Notes: a model not told the origin generated them from the letters alone. A stretch of DNA of 64,000 nt from Mercurialis annua (GCF_937616625.2 NC_065570.1:13588001-13652000); one strand, 5' to 3'. Shown: positions 54,765-64,000, counted from the stretch's first letter. Translations and numbers: made by a program.

Positions 54765-55420
54765 ATCTTAGCCCGGCTTTAAGCACTAACTTCTAATTTT
54801 TGTTAAAATATGGCCTGACTCGGTTTTGATTAATAAATTCAAATTTTGATAAGCTATGGCTTAACTCGGTTCAATAGCTTCAAATTCTGTATAAGCTATG
54901 GCTTAACTCGGTTTAAGCGATGGCTTTGGATTCTGTTAAGTTATGACTTAACTCGGTTTTAAGCGATAGCTTTGAATTCTGTTAAGTTATGACTTAACTC
55001 GGTTTTAAGCGATAGCTTTGAATTCTGTTAAGTTATGACTTAACTCGGTTTTAAGCGATAGCTTTGAATTCTGTTAAGTTATGACTTAACTCGGTTTTAA
55101 GCAATAGCTTTGAATTCTGTTAAGTTATGACTTAACTCGGTTTTAAGCAATAGCTTTGAATTCTGTTAAGTTATGACTTAACTCGGTTTTAAGCAATAGC
55201 TTTGAATTCTGTTAAGTTATGACTTAACTCGGTTTTAAGCAATAGCTTTGAATTCTGTTAAGTTATGACTTAACTCGGTTTTAAGCAATAGCTTTGAATT
55301 CTGTTAAGTTATGACTTAACTCGGTTTTCAGCAATAGCTTTGAATTCTGTTAAGTTATGACTTAACTCGGTTTTAAGCAATAGCTTTGAATTTTGTTATG
55401 CTATGGTTTGACTCGGTTGT
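54765..55420 (+). repeat. E2 minisatellite, 46-bp unit, homogeneous
   Basis: Ten successive units with TTATGACTTAACTCGGTTTT recurring exactly every 46 bp from 54941 to 55355. Several more degraded units lie on the left. Variation is limited to GCGATAGC versus GCAATAGC and single changes. It sits between the 3' ends of pol (-) and the antisense gene (+), as in E3. Confidence 0.92.
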
Positions 55421-55534
55421 TTCTTTTCTTTTTTCTTTATTGATAGGGGAAAAACTTGCATTTTTGCCTACAACCATCTTTGACTAAAATGCAAGTGAAA
55501 AAACCCCTGACAGACTCAATAACCTGAATGTTGT

Positions 55535-58500
55535 CTACTGGTAAAATCGTTTAAGAACTCTGGCATTCCAGGTTCTTGGCAGGTCTCGCCCTGACATATA
55601 GGTTAGGTAATAGGCTCCTCCTTTCCCTACTTTTTTTACTTGGTAGGGTCCTTCCCAGTTAGCTCCGAGTTTAGATACTCCCGCGTTGCCTTTTGTTATA
55701 TCGGCTCGTCTTAGTACGAGATCTCCAATTTCAAATGTTAGGGGTTTGACCCTTTTGTTGTGATACGTTGCCATTCTTTGTTTGTATGTTTCTATGTGTA
55801 GCAAGGCTTGCTCTCTTCGTTCCTCAAGCAGGTCGAGGCAGAGCCTGATACTTTCTTCGTTTTGTTGCTCGTCGAAATATTGGACTCTGATGGTTGGCAT
55901 GCCTATCTCTACCGGTACCATTGCCTCACACCCATAAGTTAGACTATATGGGGTTCTTCCTGTGCCCGCTTTTGGTGTGGTTCGGTACGACCATAAGACA
56001 CTGTGCAGCTTGTCGGCCCATCGACCTTTTGCGTCGTCTAGACGCCTTTTTAAACCGTTGACAATGGTTCGATTGGTTACTTCGGTCATCCCGTTGCTTT
56101 GTGGGTGAGTAACTGATGTGAACCTTAGATCGATGTTTTTTTCTGCGCAGAATTCTCTGAAGTTTTTGTTGTCGAATTGCTTTCCGTTGTCAGTTATGAT
56201 GATCTTTGGGATCCCGAAGCGACAGATGATTTCTCTTCGGACAAAACTTCGTACTCGTGCTTCTGTTATGGTAGAAACAGCTTCGGCTTCTACCCATTTT
56301 GAGAAATGGTCTACTGCTACTATTAGGAATTTTCTCTGCCCGCTTGCTGTTGGGAAAGGGCCGACTATGTCTATTCCCCATATGCTGAATGGCCAAGGGC
56401 TTATTATTGGACTTTGCTCGGTTGTTGGTTGATGGTGCACGTTTTGGTGGTATTGGCACTTTTCACACTTACGTACCAGATTTTCTGCATCTTGTGCCAG
56501 TGTCGGCCAATAATATCCTTGCAAGACGACCTTTCGACAGAGTGCCAGGTGTGAAATGTGGCTTCCACATAGCCCTTCGTGTATCTCGGCTAGGACATAT
56601 TTTCCTTCTTCCATTGTGAGACATCTGGACCAGGGGTGTGAAAATGATTTTCTGTAGAGCGTTCCGTCTCGGTATGAGAAATGTGGTGCTCGTCTTTTGA
56701 CCTTTCTTGCTTCTTTGTTATCTTCGGGTAGGATCCCGTTTTCGATGTATGATATGATGTGCTCCATCCACTGATCCATTGGGTTAATGAGGAATGTTGC
56801 TTCAGGATTCTGGACACTGGTGAAATTTTGTATCGAGCACGGCACGCCTGGTATTGTATCTTTGGCTGCTCCGGCTTTTGCCAGTGTGTCTGCTTCTGTG
56901 TTTTCCTCTCTGGGTATTTGTTCTAGTTCCCATTTTCCACCTTCTTCGGTGATGTTTGCGAGTAGCTCTTTAACCCGGTCCACATACTTTTTCATTTCTG
57001 GATCCTTTACTTCGTACAGATCAAGTACTTGGTTGACAACCAATTTAGAGTCGCTCTGAATCTTGATGTACTCGGTTTTCACTACCATTGCCATTCTTAA
57101 TCCGCATATCAAAGCTTCGTACTCTGCTGCATTATTGGTGGTCGGGAAATTGAGATGGATTGAATTTTGCATTTTTATCTTGTGTGGTCCTCTTAGAATC
57201 ATGCCTGCTCCTGCTCCGGCTGTGTTTGATGCCCCATCTACTTGCAATGTCCAGCTGACCAAACCCTTGTCCACCTCGGTGGGTTGGTCGTGTGTTGTGG
57301 TTTCTGCTACAAAGTCGGCCATTATTTGAGCTTTCATTGCTGTTCGTGGTTCGTATTTGATGTCGTATGATCCTATCATGACCGACCAGTTGATTAACCG
57401 TCCTGACGTTTCTGGTCTTGCGAGTGCTTTCCTCAAGAGTTGGTTTGTTCGGACTATTACCGTGTGAGCCTGGAAGTATCTTTTTAGTTTTTCAACTGTC
57501 AGGACTAAAGCCAATGCAAATTTTTCGATTTTGCTATATCTGAGCTCGGGCCCCTTTAGCACTTTGCTTGTGTAGTACACCGATTCCTGCTCGGTTTTCT
57601 CTTCCTTGACCAGTACCGACGCCACTGTTTCGTTTGTGACGCTCAGGTATAGATATAGTGTCTCTCCTGCTTCGGGTCGTCCGAGAAGTGGCGGCGAACT
57701 TAGGAACTTCTTGAGTTCTTCGAAAAACTGTTGACATTCTTCATTCCATTCGAATTTTTGCACGTTTCTTAATGTTTTAAAGAATGGAAGACATCTCTTG
57801 GCCGAGTTGGACACGAATCGACCGAGGGCCGTGATTCTACCGTTGAGCTTCTGAACCTCTTTGGTCGACTTTGGTGCCTTCATGTCCAAGATTGCCTTTG
57901 TTTTTTCCGGGTTTACTTTGATGCATTTTTGGGAGATGAGATATCCGAGGAATTTTCCCGCTGGGACTCCGAATGCGCATTTATCTGGATTGAGCTTGAG
58001 TTTGTATTTTTTTAGCTTAGTGAAGACTTCTTCCAGGTCATTTGCGTGGTCTTCTACTTTTTTGGAATTGACAATGATGTCGTCGACATAAACTTCCATG
58101 TTTCGACCGATCTGGTCTTTGAACACGAAGTTCATTAGTCGCTGGTAGGTTGCTCCCGCATTTTTTAATCCGAATGGCATTTGTTTGTAGCAATATGTGC
58201 CGCTGTCGGTTACAAAGCTTGTTTTTTCTTCATCTTCTTTGTGCATTGGAATCTGGTGATATCCCTGGGCTGCGTCGATGAACGAGTAGACTTCGTAGCC
58301 ACTGGTTGAGTCGACCAGCTGGTCAATATTTGGCAGGGGGTAGCTATCCTTTGGACATGCTCGATTTAGATCTGTGAAATTTATGCATAATCTCCATTTT
58401 CCATTCGGCTTTTTTATGAGCACTACGTTTGATAGCCACTCCGGGTAGTACACTCTTCTGATAAACCCTGCTGCGAACAATTTGTCTACTTCGGCTTTGA

Positions 58501-59941
58501 TAGCGATTTGTCTGTCTACTGCAAAGGCTCTTTTCTTTTGTTTGATTGGCTTGTGTTTTGGGTCAACATTTAGCTTATGTGATATTATTGCCGGATCAAC
58601 TCCTTCTATCTCGCCCGGGGTGTTGACGAATTCGACTTCGTTTCTGATCAGCATGTCGGTTATCTCTCGTTTTATCAGTTTGGGCAGTGCTGCCCCTATT
58701 TGGACCGATCTTGGCGTTATTCCTGCCAGATTTACTTTTTCTAACTTTCCATGCGGTTCGAGCTTGCCTTCGTCCGAGTCTGGTATCTCCATTGTTTCTA
58801 TGGCCAAGGTTTCTGATACTCCTTTCATTGATACCAAGTAGCATTGCTTGGCTATGTCTTGCCTTCCTTTTACTACCACCACTCCTGCTTCGGTCGGTAT
58901 TTTCATACACAAATATTTGATGCATGTGACTGCCCCGGTGTTGTATAACATTGGTCTGCCGAGTATGACGTTGTAAGCAAGTGGCATGTCGACGACCATG
59001 AATAGTGTTTTGAATTTCTTGGTGGTACCGACTAGGCCTCCTCCTGGTGAGCCATTTTCTTTTCCCACTTCTACCGTCAGTTCCGCCACCCCTTCTGCTT
59101 GTACCGGTGTTCCTCCTAGTCCGACTAGCGGGGTTTTGACCGGTTTGAGATTTAGGATAGAGCATCCTATTCCGAGGTATGCCTGTTTTGTGATGAGGTT
59201 AACCGAGCTCCCTTCGTCGATCAGTTGCCTCATTACCCAGAAGTTTTCGATTAGACCTGAGATTACCAAAGGGTCTTGGTGTGGAAAATCTATTCCTTCG
59301 CCGTCAGTTCTGTTGAAACGAACTTCGGGTAGGGGTTTAGCTGCTGATATGTTCATCACTATTTTCTGCCTTTTGCGTCTTCCTCGTCTGTATTCGGGGT
59401 CGGCCATACCACCTGCTATGGTGTTTATTACACCCGATACATTTTGTCTCTTGGCGGGTGGTGCTTCCTCTCTTTTTCCACTATGCTCGCCCCGGTAATT
59501 TCCTCCTGAGCTATAATTCTTGTTTTGTGCGACAAAATCTTTTAAACGACCGACTTGCACCAGTCGATCAATTTCTTTCTTTAGGCTTCCACATTCATCT
59601 GTGACATGGCCATGGCCATCGTGAAATTGGCAATATTTCTTCCTGTCTCCCTCATGCTGAAGCTTGGGTGGGTACCTTACTGGTTCATTGTTGTTCTGTA
59701 TCCACATTAGGATGTGTGATCTCAGTGTGTTAAGTGGGATGAAGGCTTGGTCTTCCACTTTTACTGGTCGATGTGGCTCTGTTCGTTGTGGGCTAGCTTG
59801 TTGTTGGTTTCGTGGTCTGAACCGCTCTTGCCTTGCTGGCTGATTGAAAATAGGCCTTGGTGTTTGGAACTGTGTTGTGGTTTGTGCGGCTTTTCGTCGT
59901 TGTTCCTCGTCCAGGTTTATGTAATTCCATGCTCGGTCCAT
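55535..59941 (-). CDS. pol: E2 gag C-terminal part and complete pol (1468 codons open)
   Basis: The open stretch continues the gag frame after one stop codon. Residues about 103-117 contain the gag zinc-finger-like CQFHDGHGHVTDEC. The protease has LIDEGSSVNLI (about 240-250). Reverse transcriptase (about 460-660) has FTDLNRACPKDSYPLP, YSFIDAAQGYHQI, MPFGLKNAGATYQ and YVDD (618-621). The retroviral-type RNase H follows (LYLYLSVTNETVASVLV, HTVIVRTNQ), then the archaeal-type RNase H (LQVDGASNTAGAGAGM, AAEYEALICGL, IPREENTEADTLAKAG). The integrase has HISHLALCRK...CEKCQYH zinc ligands and GIDIVGPFP, ITDNGKQFD and NGMTEVTNRT as D, D and E sites. It ends VLKRFYQ. Dual RNase H is diagnostic of the Tat lineage. 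Pol itself has no visible lesion, so this copy could be recently active. Confidence 0.92.
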   Translation of the reverse strand: MDRAWNYINLDEEQRRKAAQTTTQFQTPRPIFNQPARQERFRPRNQQQASPQRTEPHRPVKVEDQAFIPLNTLRSHILMWIQNNNEPVRYPPKLQHEGDRKKYCQFHDGHGHVTDECGSLKKEIDRLVQVGRLKDFVAQNKNYSSGGNYRGEHSGKREEAPPAKRQNVSGVINTIAGGMADPEYRRGRRKRQKIVMNISAAKPLPEVRFNRTDGEGIDFPHQDPLVISGLIENFWVMRQLIDEGSSVNLITKQAYLGIGCSILNLKPVKTPLVGLGGTPVQAEGVAELTVEVGKENGSPGGGLVGTTKKFKTLFMVVDMPLAYNVILGRPMLYNTGAVTCIKYLCMKIPTEAGVVVVKGRQDIAKQCYLVSMKGVSETLAIETMEIPDSDEGKLEPHGKLEKVNLAGITPRSVQIGAALPKLIKREITDMLIRNEVEFVNTPGEIEGVDPAIISHKLNVDPKHKPIKQKKRAFAVDRQIAIKAEVDKLFAAGFIRRVYYPEWLSNVVLIKKPNGKWRLCINFTDLNRACPKDSYPLPNIDQLVDSTSGYEVYSFIDAAQGYHQIPMHKEDEEKTSFVTDSGTYCYKQMPFGLKNAGATYQRLMNFVFKDQIGRNMEVYVDDIIVNSKKVEDHANDLEEVFTKLKKYKLKLNPDKCAFGVPAGKFLGYLISQKCIKVNPEKTKAILDMKAPKSTKEVQKLNGRITALGRFVSNSAKRCLPFFKTLRNVQKFEWNEECQQFFEELKKFLSSPPLLGRPEAGETLYLYLSVTNETVASVLVKEEKTEQESVYYTSKVLKGPELRYSKIEKFALALVLTVEKLKRYFQAHTVIVRTNQLLRKALARPETSGRLINWSVMIGSYDIKYEPRTAMKAQIMADFVAETTTHDQPTEVDKGLVSWTLQVDGASNTAGAGAGMILRGPHKIKMQNSIHLNFPTTNNAAEYEALICGLRMAMVVKTEYIKIQSDSKLVVNQVLDLYEVKDPEMKKYVDRVKELLANITEEGGKWELEQIPREENTEADTLAKAGAAKDTIPGVPCSIQNFTSVQNPEATFLINPMDQWMEHIISYIENGILPEDNKEARKVKRRAPHFSYRDGTLYRKSFSHPWSRCLTMEEGKYVLAEIHEGLCGSHISHLALCRKVVLQGYYWPTLAQDAENLVRKCEKCQYHQNVHHQPTTEQSPIISPWPFSIWGIDIVGPFPTASGQRKFLIVAVDHFSKWVEAEAVSTITEARVRSFVRREIICRFGIPKIIITDNGKQFDNKNFREFCAEKNIDLRFTSVTHPQSNGMTEVTNRTIVNGLKRRLDDAKGRWADKLHSVLWSYRTTPKAGTGRTPYSLTYGCEAMVPVEIGMPTIRVQYFDEQQNEESIRLCLDLLEERREQALLHIETYKQRMATYHNKRVKPLTFEIGDLVLRRADITKGNAGVSKLGANWEGPYQVKKVGKGGAYYLTYMSGRDLPRTWNARVLKRFYQ

Positions 59942-59944
59942 AAG

Positions 59945-61219
59945 CTAGGAGTAAGTTTGCACCAGATTTGTTATCAGGTTATCCCTGAAGGCCATCATCG
60001 TCGTGTTGTCCTTCATTGCGTCTATCACGGTATCGTCGTTCAAATTTCCTACTTCGACTGCCTCGGCATTGAATCTGGCAATGTAGCTCTGTAAACTTTC
60101 TCCCGGTTTCTGGTAGCAGAGCTTTAGGTCGCTGGACTTTTTCTTTCGCTGTATGCTCGGTGCAAAATGAGTTCGGAAGGCTTTTGCTAGCTCGTCAAAA
60201 CTATGAATAGAGCCTTCTTTCAGACTTTGATACCAGATTGCTGCCGGTCCCTTTAGGGTTGTTGGAAAAAGCTTGCAGACCGCGGCTTCAGACAAACTTT
60301 GTACCATCATGACTACTTGGAAACAGCTCAAGTGTGTGACCGGATCCCCTGTTCCATTGTAGTCGTCTAACTGCGGTGTTTTGTAGTTTAAGGGGAAAGG
60401 TTCCTCCCGTATCTCGGCTGACAGTGGGTTCCCGATGTTTAAGAAACTTGTGTTTCTTGGTTCTTTTTTCCTGAATTTTTCCATTTCAGTTCTAACCCTT
60501 TCGGTAATTTCTTGCTCTAGGTTCTTTTTCTTTGGTGACTCGGCTCCCGAGCTGTGAACGCTCTCTTCGATTTCAACTCGTTTGGGTGTTTTCTTCGGTC
60601 CTTCCGGGGATTTGTGCCCGGCTAGTATTCCTTGTGTTTCCTTCGCATTTTGTTCACGTGGGTTTTTCTCGTGGTTTGTTTCCTCGGGTGTTGTCCGGCC
60701 TTGGTAAAATTCTTGTGGATGGGGTGGTGCGGTTGGAATGTATGGTGGGGTGGTAATGTTTCCTTGGGATGTTGCTACGGTCGCTGGCTGAGCGTGGGCA
60801 TGTTGTACTTGTTGAAGGAAGGCCAGTTGCCGAGTGTGAAATTCGATGTATTCTTGGATTTGTGCTGGCGTGGGGTTTGGAGTTTCGGTGGTAGGTCTGG
60901 GAATCGGGGTGGTGTTTGGAGTGAATGAGAGGTTGATGGGGGTCATGCCCGGTCTTAGTGAAAAATTTTGGGTGGTTTGTTGTGTGGGAGTGAAGTATGA
61001 TGTGGGGGGAACGTTTCCCGGTAGTGGCATTCCCCACGGGTATTGGGTGGTGACTCCCGATGTAGTGCCAGGATGGATACCACCTCCTGACGTTGTGGCC
61101 GGGCAGAACGAACTTTCCCCCGTGGCTCTTCGTGGCGGCGCGTTGAGCCCTTCTCCCATTCTATTGCTGAGTGTGCTATTGTCTCCAGTGCCAGGATCCT
61201 CTCCTTCTACTCTGCTCAT
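59945..61219 (-). CDS. gag: E2 gag N-terminal part, ended by an in-frame amber codon
   Basis: The start at 61219 (MSRVEGEDPGTGDN) is chosen over an in-frame ATG at 61396 because the latter lies inside the LTR and E3 begins with the homologous MSRVKDDDPL. The N-terminal third is rich in proline and threonine. The core has LDDYNGTGDPVTHLSCFQVV, AAIWYQSLKEGSIHSFDELA and SLQSYIARFNAEAVEVGNLN, matching Retrotrans_gag. It stops at TAG (59945-59947) after LVQTYS. E3 has CAA here, and the same frame goes on for 1468 codons, so the stop is a point mutation in this copy. Gag forms the virus-like particle, so the lesion would remove the nucleic-acid-binding C-terminus and all of pol. Confidence 0.9.
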   Translation of the reverse strand: MSRVEGEDPGTGDNSTLSNRMGEGLNAPPRRATGESSFCPATTSGGGIHPGTTSGVTTQYPWGMPLPGNVPPTSYFTPTQQTTQNFSLRPGMTPINLSFTPNTTPIPRPTTETPNPTPAQIQEYIEFHTRQLAFLQQVQHAHAQPATVATSQGNITTPPYIPTAPPHPQEFYQGRTTPEETNHEKNPREQNAKETQGILAGHKSPEGPKKTPKRVEIEESVHSSGAESPKKKNLEQEITERVRTEMEKFRKKEPRNTSFLNIGNPLSAEIREEPFPLNYKTPQLDDYNGTGDPVTHLSCFQVVMMVQSLSEAAVCKLFPTTLKGPAAIWYQSLKEGSIHSFDELAKAFRTHFAPSIQRKKKSSDLKLCYQKPGESLQSYIARFNAEAVEVGNLNDDTVIDAMKDNTTMMAFRDNLITNLVQTYS

Positions 61220-61269
61220 CCTACTTTTTCCTGGTAGACTAGAAAGGGGGAAACTTTCTAACTTTCTTT

Positions 61270-61285
61270 CCCACAGACGGCGCCA
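61270..61285 (-). other. E2 primer binding site
   Basis: TGGCGCCGTCTGTGGG on the - strand, two bases inside the 5' LTR, identical to that of E1. The first part matches the complement of the tRNA-Asp 3' end. Confidence 0.7.
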
Positions 61286-61287
61286 AA

Positions 61288-61904
61288 TGATAACTTGTGA
61301 ACCAGCAGCGACGTTCCGGTCTGACGACAGCTTCACAGCTACACCTGAAAGGCACAGCACAACCGTGAGAAGGATGCCGGAAGGGGATTTCGGCAAACCA
61401 CTCCGACGGTCAAATTAGTAACCGTTTAGTGAGAGAAAGAAGAAGAAGTGAAAGGTAGTTAAGAGTTGAGAGAAAAAGAGAATTAACCTTTTTACCTACT
61501 TTTCCTTAGCTTTTTATACTATGTGTGTTGTTTCTGTTTGTCTGGACCGACAGACCTGATTTCGTTCTCTTTGTCTGTGCAGATGTTGTCTGGAATGTCA
61601 GGGTACGTCCTGACAAGTTTGTCGTTGTGTTTTGTTGAAGGTGAGCTCGGGTGGAACCGAGATGGTATTTTATGGTGTGTGGTTAGACCGAGATGGTACT
61701 TTTATGTATGGCATTCGGTGACCGAGATGGTACTTTTATGTATGGCATTCGGTGACCGAGATGGTATATATGGTGCTCGGTGCGGCCGAGATGGTACTAC
61801 TTCTACGCATGCTGTTAGTTATGCGTTCTGGTCGATTAGTTGGGTTGGTTTCTCGGCGTGATCTACTCGGTTCATGTGCTGTTTCGGGTTTGTTCATTTG
61901 TGTT
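61288..61904 (-). repeat. E2 5' LTR, outer end short by seven bases
   Basis: 617 bp, about 98% identical to the 3' LTR apart from one fewer 30-bp unit. It stops at TTTGTGTT where the other LTR continues GTTATCA, and runs directly into the 79-bp duplication. TATA box (TTTTATA on +) at 61512-61518. Confidence 0.92.
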
Positions 61905-61983
61905 GAGTTAAAGCGAGTATTTGATCGTTTGAATAAAAGAAAAGATATGAGAAGTAATTGCTTTAAGGAAAAAGAGGAGGAAC
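61905..61983 (+). repeat. 79-bp target duplication of E2, right copy
   Basis: Identical to 50806-50884. It is followed by CAAGACAACAC, which would follow the left copy directly if E2 were absent. Confidence 0.92.
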
Positions 61984-62616
61984 CAAGACAACACATTGAC
62001 CAAGGTATATAAAGCATGAGATATGAATTGAAACCATAAGAACAATCCAGATATCAAAAATATCATTTCATCTTCTCCAAATTACATGCCAACTTCATTA
62101 GCTCAGGGTTTCTTCGTTTAATGTCGGAATCAGACGGTTTTTGTTGGATTGGATTAAGAAAAGGATTATATATCATCTGTAATACCCAGTAAGTCCAAGT
62201 TACCTGATTGGACCACGTGTCACGTTTGGGATCGCCAAAGTGGCAGAAATAGAAAACTTATCGGAAGAATTAAAGTAAATAATACCTGAGAAGGTCGGTT
62301 AAGAAATTTCAATATGAAAATTTTGGAAATTTATAACGAATGAAGAAAGTAAGATTGGGACTAAGGGAAGTGGTTAGAAAAGCTATTAAAATAAAGTTAA
62401 AGTCCTAAATTAGTAAATAAAATATTAATTTTCGGGAATTGCAATTAAAAAATTATCGACGGAAAATAATAGTTGCGGATTATTATCATTTATTTGGTTA
62501 TAATTAATACGTAACCGTTGGAATTTAAATAATTATCGATCGTTTGATTAAAAGTAAAGTTAAAAAAAAGAATAGTATTGATTAAAGTAGTAAAGGATTA
62601 AAGTTGTCAAATAGCC

Positions 62617-62619
<3 letters not shown>
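61984..62619 (+). repeat. Right part of the repeat split by E2, and a second LTR-like start
   Basis: 61984-62175 continues the repeat interrupted at 50884 and ends ATATATCA. At 62178 TGTAATACCCAGTAAG opens a second, related LTR-like block that runs to the TA tract. No coding sequence is present. Confidence 0.4.

Positions 62620-62675
<56 letters not shown>
62620..62675. repeat. (TA)n microsatellite
   Basis: About 28 uninterrupted TA/AT dinucleotides. It ends directly at a CTAG that may be the 3' end of a Helitron. Confidence 0.9.
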
Positions 62676-62676
<1 letters not shown>

Positions 62677-63231
62677 TAGTTTCGCATTATGTGCTATGCA
62701 CGTGGCTCGTAACGTAACTCGTCAATTAACATATTAGTAAATTTATTATAATTATATCAATTTTTTATTTATAATTAATATTAAATTAGTTAAGAATTTT
62801 TGTAAAAATAAATATAATATATTTGGTTATTAAATTTTTTTCTATACTGAATTTATTCTTCTTTTGAATTTATAATAACCATAATTAAATAATTAACTTA
62901 ATTTTATTAATAATATCTTTAAAAATAATAAGATAGAAATTTAAATAATATTATATTGACCAAATACAGTATTTTAATTCTGCAGTTTAATCAAACTAAA
63001 AGATAGGTATTCCTACTAATTTGGAGACTATTTAGTTATTTTTTACATGCTAAAAACTAAATTGGAGATAATTTAGCTACCTATTCTAATTAGGACTTTA
63101 ATTACAATAGTGATTAATTAAATAACTAATTAGTTAATGACTATAAAACCTTTATTTAGTAGTAAACTGAAAAGGATTATTCAGTAAATTTGTTTGTGCT
63201 CCCCCATCCGTACTTTTATATATAGTATAGA
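62676..63231 (-). mobile_element. Helitron-like non-autonomous element
   Basis: Read on the - strand it starts TCTATACTATATATAAAAGT and ends GTGCATAGCACATAATGCGA followed by AACTAG, with T next. This fits the Helitron pattern of a 5' TC, a short hairpin (GTGC-ATA-GCAC) near the 3' end and a terminal CTAG before T. The interior is AT-rich without coding sequence. The 5' flanking base is T rather than the expected A, so the call is moderate. Confidence 0.5.
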
Positions 63232-63904
63232 AATAAAAAGTCATTTGAAATGAAATGGAAACATCCAGAGAAGAAAAAAAATCTTCAGATTAGGGTTTGG
63301 ACGATTAACATACGATCGTCGCGATTTTAGAAGCTTGGTATAGTTTGGGTCATGCCCAACTCCTTTAAAGATTTTTTTTCTTTCAGTGGGTTTCCATTAT
63401 TTCGATTGGTTTCTGTAAACTATGGACAACGACATGGTTCGTATTTATTTGAGAGATTTGGAAGTGTCACAATATCTGAATTTTTCAGAGTCAAGTGTCT
63501 AACTCGGATGAAGTGGTCTTTTGGTGCTTACATAACGTAGCATTCTTTTACAAATGTATGCATCCTAGGTTTGTTTATTCGGATTCAGACTTGTATAGAA
63601 ATTTGGATTATATTTTTTTCTCTCTTAGCTTGTTTTCTCCTCCCTCAGAGTCGTAGCCTTAAGTGGCGTAAGCTCTTTGAGCAGTGGAATTTGCCACTTG
63701 ACTTTTAATAAACCTTTTATTCATCAAAAAAAAATTATGTCAAATTTTAAAAGATTTTTCTTATATCTGTGTCCAAAATTTTTAATTTTATTTTTTTAAA
63801 CTGAAACCTTATATTTTTTTATTAATTACGAACTAATTTCAAAAAATAGCATAAAGAAATGTAACCAACGTTTATTGAAAAAAGTTGTCTAACTTTTAAA
63901 GAGA
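63232..63904. other. Intergenic, possible LINE 3' tail
   Basis: Mostly AT-rich. TTAATAAACCTTTTATTCAT followed by CAAAAAAAAA near 63705-63735 resembles the 3' tail of plant LINEs. The 62-aa ORF at 63352-63540 has no recognisable domain and is not called. Confidence 0.3.
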
Positions 63905-64000
63905 AGGGTTAATTACATATAAAATCACCACTTTTACACGAAATTGCAAAAATAACACGACCTTTAAAACGTGGCAATTCAGGGCACCACCTTTCATTTC
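63905..64000. mobile_element. Possible edge of a terminal-inverted-repeat element, cut by the window
   Basis: GGGTTAATTACATATAAAAT followed by CACCACTTTTACACGAAATT is in the style of the terminal repeats of plant MULE-type elements. The partner end lies outside the window, so it cannot be confirmed. Confidence 0.3.

Larger units (their letters stand above)
50885..61904 (-). mobile_element. E2: nearly intact Ty3/gypsy Tat-type retrotransposon with antisense gene
   Basis: An 11.0-kb element on the - strand. The order is 5' LTR (61904-61288), PBS, gag, pol, 46-bp minisatellite, antisense gene on the + strand, polypurine tract and 3' LTR (51538-50885). The LTRs differ by about 11 substitutions in about 617 bp by eye, plus a 30-bp repeat copy-number difference. 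Gag-pol is open apart from one stop codon in gag. It is flanked by an exact 79-bp duplication, and the outer end of the 5' LTR lacks the last seven bases (GTTATCA on the + strand). It is related to E3 throughout. Confidence 0.93.

Noticed and set aside
54765..55420. Regular repeats resembling a CRISPR array
   Set aside because: The 46-bp units follow each other without unique spacers, and the same array exists in E3. It is a retrotransposon minisatellite in a plant genome.
59945..59947. Amber codon in E2 as a programmed readthrough signal
   Set aside because: The following bases (CTTATG) do not fit the known CARYYA readthrough context, the stop lies inside gag rather than at the gag-pol border, and E3 has a sense codon there.
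63352..63540. 62-aa ORF near the right end
   Set aside because: No recognisable domain, splice signals or neighbours to support it.

Overview
This window is nuclear DNA of a flowering plant, most likely a eudicot. It is AT-rich, its genes carry GT-AG spliceosomal introns, and it is packed with nested plant transposons. Two host genes are recognisable. One is a two-RRM hnRNP/RNP1-type RNA-binding protein gene (+ strand, coding 13133-16362). The other is a RABA5-like Rab11-class small GTPase gene (- strand, coding 39837-41000). Nearly everything else is mobile or repeat DNA. The species cannot be named from the sequence.

Layout. 1-3650: a CACTA transposon end lies against a LINE fragment and is itself split by a 1.86-kb solo LTR (target duplication GCGGT). 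3907-4320: a foldback element. 4349-12266: E1, a complete young Ty3/gypsy Tat-type element on the - strand (target duplication ACTCC), lacking gag and with two breaks in pol. It ends about 260 bp upstream of the hnRNP gene TATA box. 12267-17010: the hnRNP gene. 17423-25750: E3, an old decayed Tat element on the + strand, truncated at its 3' end and flanked by a duplication of about 130 bp. 26037-26549: two related MITEs. 26820-30690: a decayed Ty3/gypsy element with an initiator-Met primer site, joined to a decayed hAT transposon (30690-33701). 33702-39700: LTR-like repeats, MITEs and a MULE-type element. 39837-41000: the Rab gene. 43444-46235 and 46520-47571: two MULE-type elements with perfect 9-bp target duplications. 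48202-50884: LTR-like repeats. 50885-61904: E2, a nearly intact 11-kb Tat element on the - strand, flanked by an exact 79-bp duplication. 61984-64000: the other half of the split repeat, a long (TA)n tract, a Helitron-like element and the edge of another terminal-repeat element.

Most interesting system. All three Tat elements (E1, E2, E3) carry a second gene between pol and the 3' LTR, on the strand opposite to gag-pol. It is split into three coding exons. Its intron positions are shared between copies, in E1 and E2 it is preceded by its own CACGTG box and TATA box, and it encodes a protein with an N-terminal domain resembling the Pfam 'putative gypsy type transposon' family (PF04195), basic nuclear-localisation-like clusters and a long C-terminal coiled coil. 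Additional antisense ORFs are known in Tat elements, but the spliced structure with a private promoter, preserved in diverged copies, suggests a functional, independently transcribed nuclear protein. E2 and E3 also share a 46-bp minisatellite between pol and this gene, and both are flanked by abnormally long target duplications.
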